Shown piece by piece: positions 10,125 through 18,476 of a stretch of 64,000 nt of DNA. Positions within the stretch are counted from its first letter, which is position 1. Every line of letters starts with the position of its first letter. Source of the DNA: Sphingomonas sp. Ag1 (GTDB lineage Bacteria > Pseudomonadota > Alphaproteobacteria > Sphingomonadales > Sphingomonadaceae); assembly GCF_000980895.1 (NCBI RefSeq), contig NZ_LAZX01000094.1, positions 496,001 to 560,000 of the forward strand, given 5' to 3'. A model generated the notes under the pieces. The model saw nothing but the letters and a program-made list of their open reading frames with translations. It was not told the origin of the DNA and made no database searches. The position numbers were made by a program, and so were the translations under genes.

Positions 10125-10150
10125 GGGGCGGTGCGCCATGCCGCCGCCCC
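10125..10150. terminator. G/C hairpin between convergent purQ and YhhQ genes
   Basis: A seven-base stem GGGGCGG/CCGCCCC with a 12-nt loop lies between two converging stop codons. There is no strong U tract on either strand, so it is terminator-like by position only. Confidence 0.4.
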
Positions 10151-10162
10151 TCCAGCACGGAA

Positions 10163-10903
10163 TCAGACCCGCGCGCCAAAGGGCGTGAAGTCGGTCCCGT
10201 CATCATAGACGTCCACGCCCTCCGCGCGCTTCAACCAGCCGACCACCACATAGGTCACTGGCGTCAGCAGCGCCTCCCACGACACTTTCAGCACCCATTG
10301 GGTGACGAGCACCGTCAGGACGAGCTGCGTCGTCCACCCCTCCGCGCCCCAGAAGGCCATGGGGTAGAAGATCAGGCTGTCGACCCCCTGCCCCGCCACC
10401 GTCGATCCGATCGTTCGCATCCACAGATGCTTGCCGCCGGTCGCCACCTTCATCCGCGCCAGCACGTAGGAATTGACGAACTCGCCCGCCCAGAAGGCGC
10501 ACATGCTGGCGACCACGATCCGCGGCACCTGCCCGAACACCGCCTCATAAGCCGCCTGGTTGGTCCAGTCGGGCGCCGGCGGCAGCTCGACCACCACCCA
10601 GGCCATGACCGCCATGAAGATCGTCGCCGCGAACCCCGCCCAGATCACGCGCCGCGCGCGGGCATAGCCATAGACTTCGGTCAGCACGTCGCCGATCACA
10701 TAGCTGACCGGAAAGAACAAAATGCCCGCGCCGAACGGCCAATAGCCGACGCCGGGCAGCCAGATCTGCGCCACCTTGCCCGCGCCTAGCACATTGGACA
10801 GCAACAGGATGGCGACGAACGCCGCCATGACAAAGTCATAATAGCGCAGGTTCTTGCCGTGCAGCGCAGATGCTGCCACGCGATGCGGCGTTGCCTCGTC
10901 CAT
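10163..10903 (-). CDS. YhhQ/VUT-family queuosine precursor transporter
   Basis: A membrane protein of 246 residues with about six hydrophobic segments, belonging to the VUT/ECF transporter family whose E. coli member YhhQ imports queuosine precursors (preQ0/preQ1). Recognised by LLLSNVLGAGKVAQ, FPVSYVIGDVLTEVYGY, ARRVIWAGF, FWAGEFVNSYVLARMK and GSTVAGQGVDSLIFYP. The ATG at 10903 was chosen because it immediately precedes the conserved region; an in-frame extension runs into the tRNA-Arg promoter area and is unlikely to be used. Confidence 0.88.
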   Translation of the reverse strand: MDEATPHRVAASALHGKNLRYYDFVMAAFVAILLLSNVLGAGKVAQIWLPGVGYWPFGAGILFFPVSYVIGDVLTEVYGYARARRVIWAGFAATIFMAVMAWVVVELPPAPDWTNQAAYEAVFGQVPRIVVASMCAFWAGEFVNSYVLARMKVATGGKHLWMRTIGSTVAGQGVDSLIFYPMAFWGAEGWTTQLVLTVLVTQWVLKVSWEALLTPVTYVVVGWLKRAEGVDVYDDGTDFTPFGARV

Positions 10904-10962
10904 TGAAAGATCATGGCAACGGTTTCCCGCGTCGGCAATCCACGCTAACGCACATCGCGTGC

Positions 10963-11039
10963 GCGCCCGTAGCTCAGTTGGATAGAGCACGAGCCTTCTA
11001 AGCTTGGGGCCGCAGGTTCGATTCCTGCCGGGCGCGCCA
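10963..11039 (+). tRNA. tRNA-Arg (anticodon TCT)
   Basis: A 77-nt cloverleaf: acceptor GCGCCCG/CGGGCGC, D arm GCTC/GAGC, anticodon stem CGAGC/GCTTG around loop CTTCTAA (anticodon TCT), T arm GCAGG/CCTGC around TTCGATT, discriminator G and an encoded CCA. It reads AGA codons, and AGG by wobble, both rare in such a GC-rich genome. tRNA-Arg genes are frequent integration sites, and the following kilobase is poorly coding. Confidence 0.97.
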
Positions 11040-11374
11040 TGATCTTAAGGAGTCGTATCCTGCGGCTGTCGCGTTTCCTGCAGCGCTTTGGGACGCGACG
11101 CTGTTTGAGGCGATCTTCCACGCGCTGGTAATCAACGGTTTGCTAAATATGGCGGTAGCATTCCACTTCGCCGCCACCAGGTCGACGCAGTAGGCCGCGG
11201 ACAACACCGGCGAGACGTTCCGCGCGATCTAGGGTGCCGCGGCGCGTCCAGCAGACGGCTCTGCCGGCGCGCCTGATGAATTCACAAGAGTTGGGCCGGT
11301 TCTATCTAGGCCACAAAGGCAGCGGGAAGGGAAGCCGCCGGTCGGCCGGCGACTCCCCCGTTCCGGTCTTCCGC
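11040..11374. other. Non-coding stretch after tRNA-Arg
   Basis: No convincing gene. A minus-strand frame from 11207 reads back through the tRNA and is an artefact. At 11259-11275 the sequence CTGCCGGCGCGCCTGAT resembles the tRNA 3' end plus flank (CTGCCGGGCGCGCCATGAT) with two single-base deletions. This could be a decayed attachment repeat or a GC coincidence. Confidence 0.35.
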
Positions 11375-11617
11375 TTACCGCGGTGGCAATCCAGTTACGT
11401 GATTGCCACGCAATCCGGTGTTGATCTCGGACACACGGCCGGGATTAACGCCGTAGTCGGCGGCAATGTCATGTTGCATGTCGCCCGCACGCAGGCGCAT
11501 CCAAATGTCAGAGATAGCCGCATCGGACAGCGGGTAGCGAGTGCGGCGTCGCGGCCGCGCAGGGATGTTTGCCAAGGGATCCTCCATAATGGCAAACGAC
11601 CGGCTTGACGGAGCCAT
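11375..11617 (-). CDS. Small helix-turn-helix protein
   Basis: An 80-residue protein whose central part, IWMRLRAGDMQHDIAADYGV followed by NPGRVSEINTG, has the spacing of a helix-turn-helix in which a recognition helix follows the GVN turn. Similar short HTH proteins occur in sphingomonads and on their plasmids and prophages. No other domain is present, so it may be a stand-alone regulator or a remnant of a larger element. Neither the ATG at 11617 nor that at 11587 has a clear ribosome site, so expression is uncertain. It lies alone next to the tRNA-Arg gene. Confidence 0.5.
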   Translation of the reverse strand: MAPSSRSFAIMEDPLANIPARPRRRTRYPLSDAAISDIWMRLRAGDMQHDIAADYGVNPGRVSEINTGLRGNHVTGLPPR

Positions 11618-11659
11618 CCCGACGTGTAGACGTTTCCGTCATCACCGGGGATGAACCCG

Positions 11660-11690
11660 CTCTCGCGCGCCGGACTGGGGTACGCGAGAG
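11660..11690. repeat. Inverted repeat (8-bp stem)
   Basis: Arms CTCTCGCG and CGCGAGAG enclose 15 nt. With the second hairpin 17 nt downstream it forms a structured non-coding block upstream of the small HTH gene (minus strand). Role unknown. Confidence 0.4.
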
Positions 11691-11706
11691 TTGCCCCCGA
11701 TCAGAG

Positions 11707-11734
11707 CCCCGGTGCCTGCAACGCGCCGGGGTTT
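11707..11734 (+). terminator. Strong hairpin followed by T-rich run
   Basis: CCCCGGTGC pairs with GCGCCGGGG (one G-U) around a loop of about nine bases, followed on the plus strand by TTTCGTCGTTT. The form is that of an intrinsic terminator, but no plus-strand gene precedes it, so it may end a small RNA or be a remnant. Confidence 0.4.
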
Positions 11735-12014
11735 CGTCGTTTCAGGAACAATCACTGAACAGCTAAGGTGATTTGGGTGAGTCGCCAATAACTAAAATGC
11801 AATATCTGGTGATCCGTGCGCAGCCTCAACACCAGATGTGGATAAATGACGGAACCACTATCTTCTGTCGGACTTGCTAGCCGCCACCTCTTGGCGCTCC
11901 GTACCCCGCAGATCTGATACGGCTGGAGTGACGGGCGACCGCTAGATGACGCGCCTCCAGGCTGCCGCAGTCAGGGCCGGCGAATGAGCGCGCGCCCCCA
12001 TCGCCGATCGCGCG
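11735..12014. other. Intergenic stretch, relatively AT-rich
   Basis: No gene was found. The first half (about 11745-11880) is visibly richer in A and T than its surroundings, consistent with foreign or non-coding DNA between the tRNA-linked block and the methyltransferase gene. No repeat or site was recognised. Confidence 0.4.
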
Positions 12015-12965
12015 TCAGATACGCTGAAACCAGAATCCGCCCGGCTTCGCATCAGGATGCTCCGCCGTCATCGGACAGGCAGCGACGAATTTATCGAACC
12101 GTTCCTGCTTCAGCCAATGGTTCGCGCAGATGACCTTGAACTGGGAATTGTAGCAGAGGAACGATTCCATCAGATACTGCTCGTTCCACAGCCGGCGATC
12201 CTGGCGCAGCCACGTCTCCGGATAGTCATAGGGCGTGAAGATGTCGTGCACATGCACGATGACGCCGCTCTTCACGCTCGGCACGATCTGGTGGAATTCG
12301 CGCAGCACGTCGCCCCAGGGGCGGATGACGTGCGAGCTGTCGATGAACAGGATGTCGTTGGCGTCGAGCGCATCGAAGAAGGCGAGATCCAGGTCCTCCA
12401 CCCGCTCCCGGACCACCGCGACGCCCGTTCGCTCCAGCCAGGGCATCTCATACGGCTCGATACAGATGTGGGCGCACGTATAGCCCTCGTCGTCCCGCCT
12501 GTTCGCCGCGATGGCGGCGCGGGCCATGAGCGTCGACTGGCCCGATCCGATCTCGATGATCCGCGCCGGCTTCTTCAGGCGGATCATGTTGTAGAGGATC
12601 TCCGCATCGCCATAGGAATACATGCGGTTGTCGTATCCGTATTCGTCCTCGCGCGGCTTTGCGTCCGGAAACGCACGCAGCTCCTCGGCAAAGTGGAACG
12701 ACCGCAGCAGCGCGAGCTGTTCGCCCTCGTTCATGTCGAAGCCGGGCAGGAAACGGGGCTTCTGCGTGTCTGCGGGGAGATCATGCTCCGCATATGTCGG
12801 CTCGTAGTAATGCGTGGTCCGCACCTGAAATCCGGCACGATCCTGCAACGCCTGGAACCGCGTCATCCGGTTATGATGCTTTCCCATGAAGCGTAATGCC
12901 GGGGCAGCAATGCCGCCGAGTGCGGTCGCGCCCACGTCGGCGATCTTGTGCAGCAATACGGCCAC
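12015..12965 (-). CDS. Class I SAM-dependent methyltransferase family protein
   Basis: A 316-residue protein with a Rossmann methyltransferase core. The SAM-binding motif is IIEIGSGQSTLMA, an acidic strand follows (CIEPYE), then FIDSSHV and VHVHDIFTPYDYPETWL. This is the pattern of the Methyltransf_24 group found in polysaccharide and natural-product loci. The aspartate/histidine pair in VHDIF is usual for that group. The first 20 residues are hydrophobic and may associate with membrane. The GTG at 12965 has AAGAGGA six bases upstream and is preferred to the TTG at 12971. The substrate is not predictable; no glycan genes are adjacent. Confidence 0.8.
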   Translation of the reverse strand: MAVLLHKIADVGATALGGIAAPALRFMGKHHNRMTRFQALQDRAGFQVRTTHYYEPTYAEHDLPADTQKPRFLPGFDMNEGEQLALLRSFHFAEELRAFPDAKPREDEYGYDNRMYSYGDAEILYNMIRLKKPARIIEIGSGQSTLMARAAIAANRRDDEGYTCAHICIEPYEMPWLERTGVAVVRERVEDLDLAFFDALDANDILFIDSSHVIRPWGDVLREFHQIVPSVKSGVIVHVHDIFTPYDYPETWLRQDRRLWNEQYLMESFLCYNSQFKVICANHWLKQERFDKFVAACPMTAEHPDAKPGGFWFQRI

Positions 12966-13265
12966 GGACAATCCTCTTCTTCAGGTCTCCGCTCATTGTT
13001 CGCCCGGTCGAACACGTGCGGCATTGCCGGCATGTCTAAACACGTTGGCCGCTCACGGTCGCACGATTGCAACCATAATGGATGTCACGCGCCATCTGCC
13101 GATTACGGCATGGCCGGCGCGTCGCGGCTCATGATCGTCACGGGCGCGCTGATGATGCTGGCGGTGCGCGCAGGTCAGCCCGGGGACACCGCACGAAACC
13201 GCCGGCCAGATCCGGGTGTTCATGCCCCGGGCGCCTCGCTCAGAGGGCGCCAGCAGGGAGCAGAT

Positions 13266-13808
13266 ATGGCGACAGCCAGGCAGGATGACGCGGCTTTTCC
13301 GGACGGGCTTGATCCCAGCCATGCCGAACCGGTCAGCGGGCTGCGCGCCCACGCCAGCCCCCTCGCCTTCATCATCCTGGGTGCGATCGTCGCGACGGCG
13401 ATGACCGGTGCGCTGGGCGGCGCGCCGGCGCCCGTCACCACGATCAATGCGCCGGCAGCGGTCATGGAGGTCAAGGTTGCCCGCCCGCTGCGCAGCGGCC
13501 TGTTCTTCGAAACGCATATCCGGGTGGTCGCGCGGCAGGACATCGCCAAGCCGGTGATCGGCATCGATGCCGCATTGTGGCGTGACCTGACGATCAACAG
13601 CCAGATTCCGGCGCCCAGCGATGAAAGCTTCGCCGACGGGCAATATCGCTTCGACTATCCCGCGCTGAAGGCTGGCGACACGCTGGAGATCAAGATCGAC
13701 GGCCAGACCAATCCGCCGCTCGTCGGCCGGCTTGCCGGAACCATCACCCTGCTCGACGGCGACACCCGGCTGAGCGCGGTCGCTCTCTCCATCCCGGTGC
13801 TGCCCTGA
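13266..13808 (+). CDS. Single-pass membrane protein of unknown function
   Basis: A 180-residue protein with a cytoplasmic N-terminal tail of about 35 residues, one membrane segment (LAFIILGAIVATAMTGALGG) and a periplasmic domain of beta character (VKVARPLRSGLFFETHIRVV, then DTLEIKIDGQTNPP). The family was not recognised. GGGAG five bases before the ATG fixes the start. Its TGA overlaps the ATG of the following DUF421 gene, so the two are probably co-translated and the protein may be a partner of that membrane protein. Confidence 0.7.
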   Translation: MATARQDDAAFPDGLDPSHAEPVSGLRAHASPLAFIILGAIVATAMTGALGGAPAPVTTINAPAAVMEVKVARPLRSGLFFETHIRVVARQDIAKPVIGIDAALWRDLTINSQIPAPSDESFADGQYRFDYPALKAGDTLEIKIDGQTNPPLVGRLAGTITLLDGDTRLSAVALSIPVLP

Positions 13809-14287
13809 TGGATATCGTCTTTCGGGCGAGCATCACCTTCGCCGCGCTATACCTGCTGCTCCGCCTGCTGGGAAAACGTGAGATCGGCCAGCTCACCCCC
13901 TTCGAACTGGTCGTGATCGTGGTGATGGGCGATCTGGTGCAGCAGGGGGTGACGCACAACGATTTCAGCCTCACCGGCTCGATCCTCGCCATCGCGACCT
14001 TTGCCTTCTGGGCGCTGGTGATGAGCTGGGCGACCTATCTCTCGCCGCGGCTGGAGAAGCTGCTCGATGGCCAGCCGCAGGTGATCATCCGCGACGGCGA
14101 GCTGATCGAGGCGAACCTGCGCCGCGACCGCATCACGCGTGGCGAGGTCGAGGCGGAAATGCGCCTCGCCGGCATCGCGCGCATGAAGGATGTCGCATGG
14201 GCGATCCTGGAAACCCAGGGCAAGATCAGCTTCATTCGCAAGGACGACGGCGACGTGAACCAGAAGGAGGACGATGCCGCTGCGTGA
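13808..14287 (+). CDS. DUF421 membrane protein (YetF/YcaP family)
   Basis: A 159-residue protein with three N-terminal membrane segments and the characteristic YLLLRLLGKREIGQLTPFELV and VVMGDLVQQGVTHND motifs, followed by a soluble DUF421 domain (VIIRDGELIEANLRRDRIT). Members such as YetF/YcaP are envelope proteins linked to spore or stress functions, with no defined reaction. The start overlaps the stop of the upstream membrane protein gene. The C-terminus is acidic and short. Confidence 0.88.
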   Translation: MDIVFRASITFAALYLLLRLLGKREIGQLTPFELVVIVVMGDLVQQGVTHNDFSLTGSILAIATFAFWALVMSWATYLSPRLEKLLDGQPQVIIRDGELIEANLRRDRITRGEVEAEMRLAGIARMKDVAWAILETQGKISFIRKDDGDVNQKEDDAAA

Positions 14288-14622
14288 ATGACGGTCGTGC
14301 TTAAAACAGCTTCGCACCGTCAATGGTAAACGAACAATCGACAAGGCTTTTCACCGCAGCACAGCGTGCCCTTCGTGTGGAGGGTACGCATGAAAGTCCG
14401 CCAGCGATGGCTCAGCCGAAGTTACCCAAATGATCGCGCAAGTCGACGGCCGTGATGTCGCAGAAAAAGCACGCGTCCGCTCGCTAACCGGCCGCAACCT
14501 TCGCATCTTTCTCCCCCCCCCCACAGCGCGCAAAAATTCCCGAACCGCGGGGTCACACCACCCGTTCATCTTTAGGGTGATTTACGTAGTGCATCGGGGA
14601 CGACGCATCGCCTAGATGGCAA
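14288..14622. other. Intergenic stretch without a recognised gene
   Basis: About 335 nt between the DUF421 gene and the 14623 hairpin. Short frames on both strands have no family resemblance or ribosome site. A run of nine C residues near 14512 is the only compositional oddity. Confidence 0.4.
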
Positions 14623-14663
14623 TTGCCGCCTCGGCAAAGGAGGGCAGCCAGCCGAGGCGGCAA
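14623..14663. ncRNA. Stable hairpin with SD / anti-SD loop
   Basis: Thirteen perfectly paired bases, TTGCCGCCTCGGC and GCCGAGGCGGCAA, enclose a 15-nt loop. On the plus strand the loop contains AAAGGAGGG (Shine-Dalgarno); on the minus strand it contains CCCTCCTTT (anti-Shine-Dalgarno). It lies about 120 nt downstream of the 52-aa gene that ends the minus-strand series, so it may terminate that transcript or be a small regulatory RNA. Assignment as an RNA is inference from structure only. Confidence 0.35.
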
Positions 14664-14781
14664 CCGGAACGGTCAACCGACGGGAGCAAGCGACCACGGG
14701 AAAGCGACAGCACGAGGGTAGCAGCAAGGGCAGCCGGCGACGCACAGCGTGACGCCGCTCGCCCTTATTCAGCGCAGCCGA

Positions 14782-14940
14782 TCAGCGCAGCTCGCGTGAA
14801 GGCCCCTCTCCGGGGCATCGCGCGAGATAGCGGCGCGCCAGTTCCAGATGCGCGGTGCGCGCCTCGGTGCTGCGTGCCCGACGCACCATCGTCAGTTCGG
14901 CACGGGCGCGGAAGATGGCATATTCGACGTCGCTGCGCAT
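14782..14940 (-). CDS. 52-aa conserved-type small protein
   Basis: A short protein MRSDVEYAIFRARAELTMV... with an amphipathic helical pattern and a later HLELARRYLAR segment. It resembles the numerous 50-70-residue sphingomonad proteins that combine a RAxxEL helix with an AHxxLAxxYLxR helix. Function unknown. AGAGGA sits about five bases before the ATG. It lies 55 nt downstream of pfkB on the same strand and may be the last gene of that series. A longer frame to 15222 overlaps pfkB and is not supported. Confidence 0.55.
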   Translation of the reverse strand: MRSDVEYAIFRARAELTMVRRARSTEARTAHLELARRYLARCPGEGPSRELR

Positions 14941-14995
14941 CGGATCCTCTGAACTAAAACCGAATCCGATCTTACGGCCGTACGGCGAAAAGGAA

Positions 14996-15991
14996 TTACG
15001 TAGAGTCCCGATCGACCGACGATCGGGCGGGCCGTGAGCGCGTCGCCAGCACCGATCGCTCGGGCCGGAGCCCTTCGAACAGGCCGTATATCGCCTCTGG
15101 CGCCGCAACCTGCGTGCCACTGGTAAGGAGCGTGGCGGAGCCGGCGGCGACTCCGAAGCGGGCCGCCTCACCCAGCGAGCAACCCTGCGACAGCCCCCAT
15201 GTCGTGCCGCCAACCATCGCATCGCCCGCGCCGACGGCGCTGCGCACCTTGACCGCCGGCGCCACGATCCGCTCGACGCCCTCCCGGCTCACCAGCAGCG
15301 CCCCGCGCGGCCCGAGCGATACCAGCACGACCTCGGCAAACCCCGTCTCGACCAGCGCCGCCGCTGCCGCCGCCTCCTCCGCCTCGCCAATCAGCTTGCG
15401 GCCGACCAGCAGTTCCAGCTCGCGCAGATTGGGCTTGATCAGAAACGGTCGGCGCGCGCCGCTGGTGCGCAGATGATCGCCCGGCAGGTCCAGGATCAGC
15501 CGCGCGGCCACCATGTTGCACCACTCCCCCAGCTGCTCGATCAGCTCCGGTCCTACCCCGGGCGGCGGGCTGCCGCTGATCACCACGAACTCGGGCGGCG
15601 GCCGCACCCCTTTCACCCGGTCGATGCAGCTTTGCTGTTCCGCGGCGCTGAGCACTGGGCCCGGCATGACGAAGCGGTATTCGTTGCCGCTCTGCCCCTC
15701 GGCGACGGTCAGGTTCGCGCGCGTGTCCCCGGCGATGGGAATGAAGGCGAAGGGCGTACCCGTGCGCAGCAGCAGGTCCTCGAAGCGGGCCCGAAACGGG
15801 CCGCCGGCGGTCACCACCGCCAGCACGTCGCCGCCCAGCGCGTGGATCAGGTTAGCGACGTTGATCCCGCCGCCCCCCGGGTAATAGGCTGGCTCCGCAC
15901 AGCGCAGCTTGTCGGTCGGCCGGACCTCCCGAGTGGAGGTGCTGACGTCAAGCGAGGGGTTGAGCGTAAGCGTGACGACCTTTGCCATCAT
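14996..15991 (-). CDS. pfkB: 6-phosphofructokinase, PfkB type
   Basis: A PfkB-family sugar kinase of 331 residues. The opening VVTLTLNPSLDVSTST, PTDKLRC, PGGGGINVA, NEYRFVMPGP and VVISGSPPPGV follow the E. coli minor phosphofructokinase Pfk-2 closely, and the catalytic motif VGAGDAMVGG contains the base Asp. Fructose 6-phosphate is the likely substrate. It overlaps the end of the PEP synthase gene (ATGATG), so a glycolytic kinase and a gluconeogenic enzyme are co-translated. This pairing appears in stress and low-oxygen survival loci rather than in central glycolysis operons. The C-terminus is 20 residues longer than in E. coli. Confidence 0.9.
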   Translation of the reverse strand: MMAKVVTLTLNPSLDVSTSTREVRPTDKLRCAEPAYYPGGGGINVANLIHALGGDVLAVVTAGGPFRARFEDLLLRTGTPFAFIPIAGDTRANLTVAEGQSGNEYRFVMPGPVLSAAEQQSCIDRVKGVRPPPEFVVISGSPPPGVGPELIEQLGEWCNMVAARLILDLPGDHLRTSGARRPFLIKPNLRELELLVGRKLIGEAEEAAAAAALVETGFAEVVLVSLGPRGALLVSREGVERIVAPAVKVRSAVGAGDAMVGGTTWGLSQGCSLGEAARFGVAAGSATLLTSGTQVAAPEAIYGLFEGLRPERSVLATRSRPARSSVDRDST

Positions 15992-18420
15992 GCCCCGGCA
16001 AAGGTCGCTTCCGCCTTCGCGACATGCCCCAGGGTCCGCACGAACGAATCCGGATTGAGCGAGATGGAATCGATCTTCTCGCCGACCAGAAAGGCGGCGA
16101 ATTCCGGATGGTCGCTCGGCGCCTGGCCGCAGATGCCGACCTTCCGGCCCGCGGCATGGGCGCGACGGATGAAGTCGCTGATCGTGCGAAGCACCGCGGG
16201 ATCGCGTTCATCGAACAGGGTGGAGAGCAGATCGGAATCTCGATCCGCGCCAAGCACCAGCTGCGTCAAATCATTGCTCCCGATCGAGAAGCCATCGAAC
16301 CGCTGGCTGAATTCCTCCGCCAGGACGACGTTCGACGGTATTTCGCACATCATGTAGATTTGCAGCCCCCCGTCGGACCGCTCCAGCCCGTGGCGGGACA
16401 TTTCCGCCAGCACCGCCTCCGCTTCCATGATCGTGCGGCAGAACGGCACCATGACGATGATGTTGGTCATGCCCAGCTTCTCGCGCGCGCGCCGCAGCGC
16501 CCGGCATTCCAGCGCGAACCCGTCGCGGTAGCGCGGATGGGCGTAGCGCGATGCACCGCGGAACCCGAGCATCGGGTTGGCCTCGACCGGCTCGAACGCC
16601 GCCCCGCCCAGCAAGTGGCGATATTCGTTGGTCTTGAAGTCGCTGAGCCTGACGATCACCGGCTTGGGCATCTGCCCCGCCGCGATCTTGGCGATCCCGC
16701 TCGCCAGCGTTTCGACGAAGAAATCCGCCCCGCTGCTATGCCCGGCGATCAGCCGGTCAATGGCGCGGCGATCGTTCTCGTCGGTCACCTGATCCGGGTG
16801 GATCAGCGCCATTGGATGCACCTTGATCAACGTGGAGACGATGAACTCCATCCGCGCAAGGCCGACGCCCTGGATCGGCAACCGCCACCAGCGGAATGCC
16901 TGCGCCGGGTCACCCGAGTTGATCATCAGTTCGGTGTGCACGTGCGGCAAGTCGGCGACGGCAATCTCGTCGATCGTATAGGCAAGCTCGCCGGCATAGA
17001 CCTTGCCGATGTCGCCTTCGCCGCACGACAGCGTGATCTCGGCGCCATCCGCGATCAGCGAGGTGGCGTCCCCGGTGCCCACCACCGCCGGCACGCCCAG
17101 TTCGCGGCTGACGATCGCCGCATGGCTTGTGGTCCCGCCATGATCGGTGATGATCCCCGCCGCCCGGCGCATGATCGGCACCCAGTCGGGATCGGTCGTT
17201 TCCGCCACCAGGATCGATCCGTCGCGGAACGATCCGATATCGGCGGGCGAGCGGATGATGCACGCCTCGCCCGAACAGATCATGTCGCCGACCGCCGCGC
17301 CGGTGGTCAGCACAGGGCCCTTTTCCTTCAAATGCCACGTCCGCACCACCTCGCCCCGCCGCGCGGATTGCACCGTTTCCGGACGAGCTTGGACGATGAA
17401 CAGTTCCTGGGTCTCGCCATCCTTGGCCCATTCGATGTCCATCGGTCGGCCGTAATGCTGCTCGATCAGCACGGCCCAGCGGGTCAGCTGCAGCACCTCG
17501 GCATCGCTCAGGACGAAGGTCGCCCGCTCGGTCCGCGATGTATCCACCGTCTTGGTGCGCGCGCTGCCGCCCTGGTGGAAAATCATCTTCTGCGCCTTCG
17601 CGCCCAGCTTGTGCTCGACAATCGGGACGAAACGGGAATCGTTCGCCAGCGGCTTGAACACGGTGAAGATGTCGGGATCGACACTCCCCTGCACCACCGT
17701 TTCGCCAAGTCCCCAGGCAGCGCTGACCACCGCCACATTGGGAAAGCCGGTCTCGGGGTCGAGGGTGAACATCACGCCCGATCCTGCAAGGTCGGATCGC
17801 ACCATCAACTGGACGCCGATCGACAAGGCGACGGACTGATGGTCGAAGCCTTTGGTCTCACGATAACTGATCGCGCGATTGGTGAACAACGAGGCGTAGC
17901 AGCGCCGGCACGCCTCCAGCAGCGCCCGCTCGCCGCGCACGTTCAGGAATGTCTCCTGCTGCCCGGCAAAGCTTGCATCGGGCAGGTCCTCGGCCGTCGC
18001 GCTTGAACGCACCGCCACCGATGGCCGCGCGATCCCGTGGCGGCGACCCAGGTCGCGATAGGCGCCGACGATCGCATCGGCGAGCGGCCCCGGCAGGTCC
18101 GCTTCCAGCAAATGCATCCGGATCGCTTCGCCCGTATCGGCCAGCGTGGCGCGCCCGCCGCGCATCGCCCCGATCGCCTCCGCAATCTGGCCGCCGAGGT
18201 CCGCCGCGGACAGGAGATAGCGATAGGCGTCGGCCGTCGTCGCAAAACCGTCGGGCACGCGGATGCCCTGGCTTTTCAGCTCGTGCAGCATCTCGCCCAG
18301 CGATGCATTCTTGCCGCCCACCAGCGGCACGTCGGTCGCGCGCAGTTCATCCAGCGCGACGACCAGCCTTGCAGGCTGGCTCGCTTGGTCGCGCGCGACA
18401 CCATCGATCATGTCGGTCAT
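15988..18420 (-). CDS. ppsA: Phosphoenolpyruvate synthase
   Basis: About 810 residues with the three domains of PEP synthase: an ATP-grasp region (VPLVGGKNASLGEML, PSVAVRSSATAEDLPDASFA), the swivelling phosphohistidine domain (GGTTSHAAIVSRELGVPA, catalytic His) and a C-terminal PEP/pyruvate TIM barrel (MCEIPSNVVLAEEF, GSNDLTQLVLGADRDS, CGQAPSDHPEF). It makes PEP from pyruvate, ATP and water. The start is ambiguous: ATG at 18420 is used, but ATG 18456 and GTG 18468 are in frame and none has a good ribosome site. It lies between the GH130 gene and pfkB with almost no spacing. Confidence 0.93.
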   Translation of the reverse strand: MTDMIDGVARDQASQPARLVVALDELRATDVPLVGGKNASLGEMLHELKSQGIRVPDGFATTADAYRYLLSAADLGGQIAEAIGAMRGGRATLADTGEAIRMHLLEADLPGPLADAIVGAYRDLGRRHGIARPSVAVRSSATAEDLPDASFAGQQETFLNVRGERALLEACRRCYASLFTNRAISYRETKGFDHQSVALSIGVQLMVRSDLAGSGVMFTLDPETGFPNVAVVSAAWGLGETVVQGSVDPDIFTVFKPLANDSRFVPIVEHKLGAKAQKMIFHQGGSARTKTVDTSRTERATFVLSDAEVLQLTRWAVLIEQHYGRPMDIEWAKDGETQELFIVQARPETVQSARRGEVVRTWHLKEKGPVLTTGAAVGDMICSGEACIIRSPADIGSFRDGSILVAETTDPDWVPIMRRAAGIITDHGGTTSHAAIVSRELGVPAVVGTGDATSLIADGAEITLSCGEGDIGKVYAGELAYTIDEIAVADLPHVHTELMINSGDPAQAFRWWRLPIQGVGLARMEFIVSTLIKVHPMALIHPDQVTDENDRRAIDRLIAGHSSGADFFVETLASGIAKIAAGQMPKPVIVRLSDFKTNEYRHLLGGAAFEPVEANPMLGFRGASRYAHPRYRDGFALECRALRRAREKLGMTNIIVMVPFCRTIMEAEAVLAEMSRHGLERSDGGLQIYMMCEIPSNVVLAEEFSQRFDGFSIGSNDLTQLVLGADRDSDLLSTLFDERDPAVLRTISDFIRRAHAAGRKVGICGQAPSDHPEFAAFLVGEKIDSISLNPDSFVRTLGHVAKAEATFAGA

Positions 18421-18476
18421 TGCCACATGCTGGCTCACCCTGCCGGCAACCGACATCCGCAATAACACGTGGCCGG

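Noticed and set aside
10998..11207. A 69-codon minus frame ending RARQESNLRPQA
   Set aside because: That ending is the well-known false translation of a tRNA gene read in reverse.
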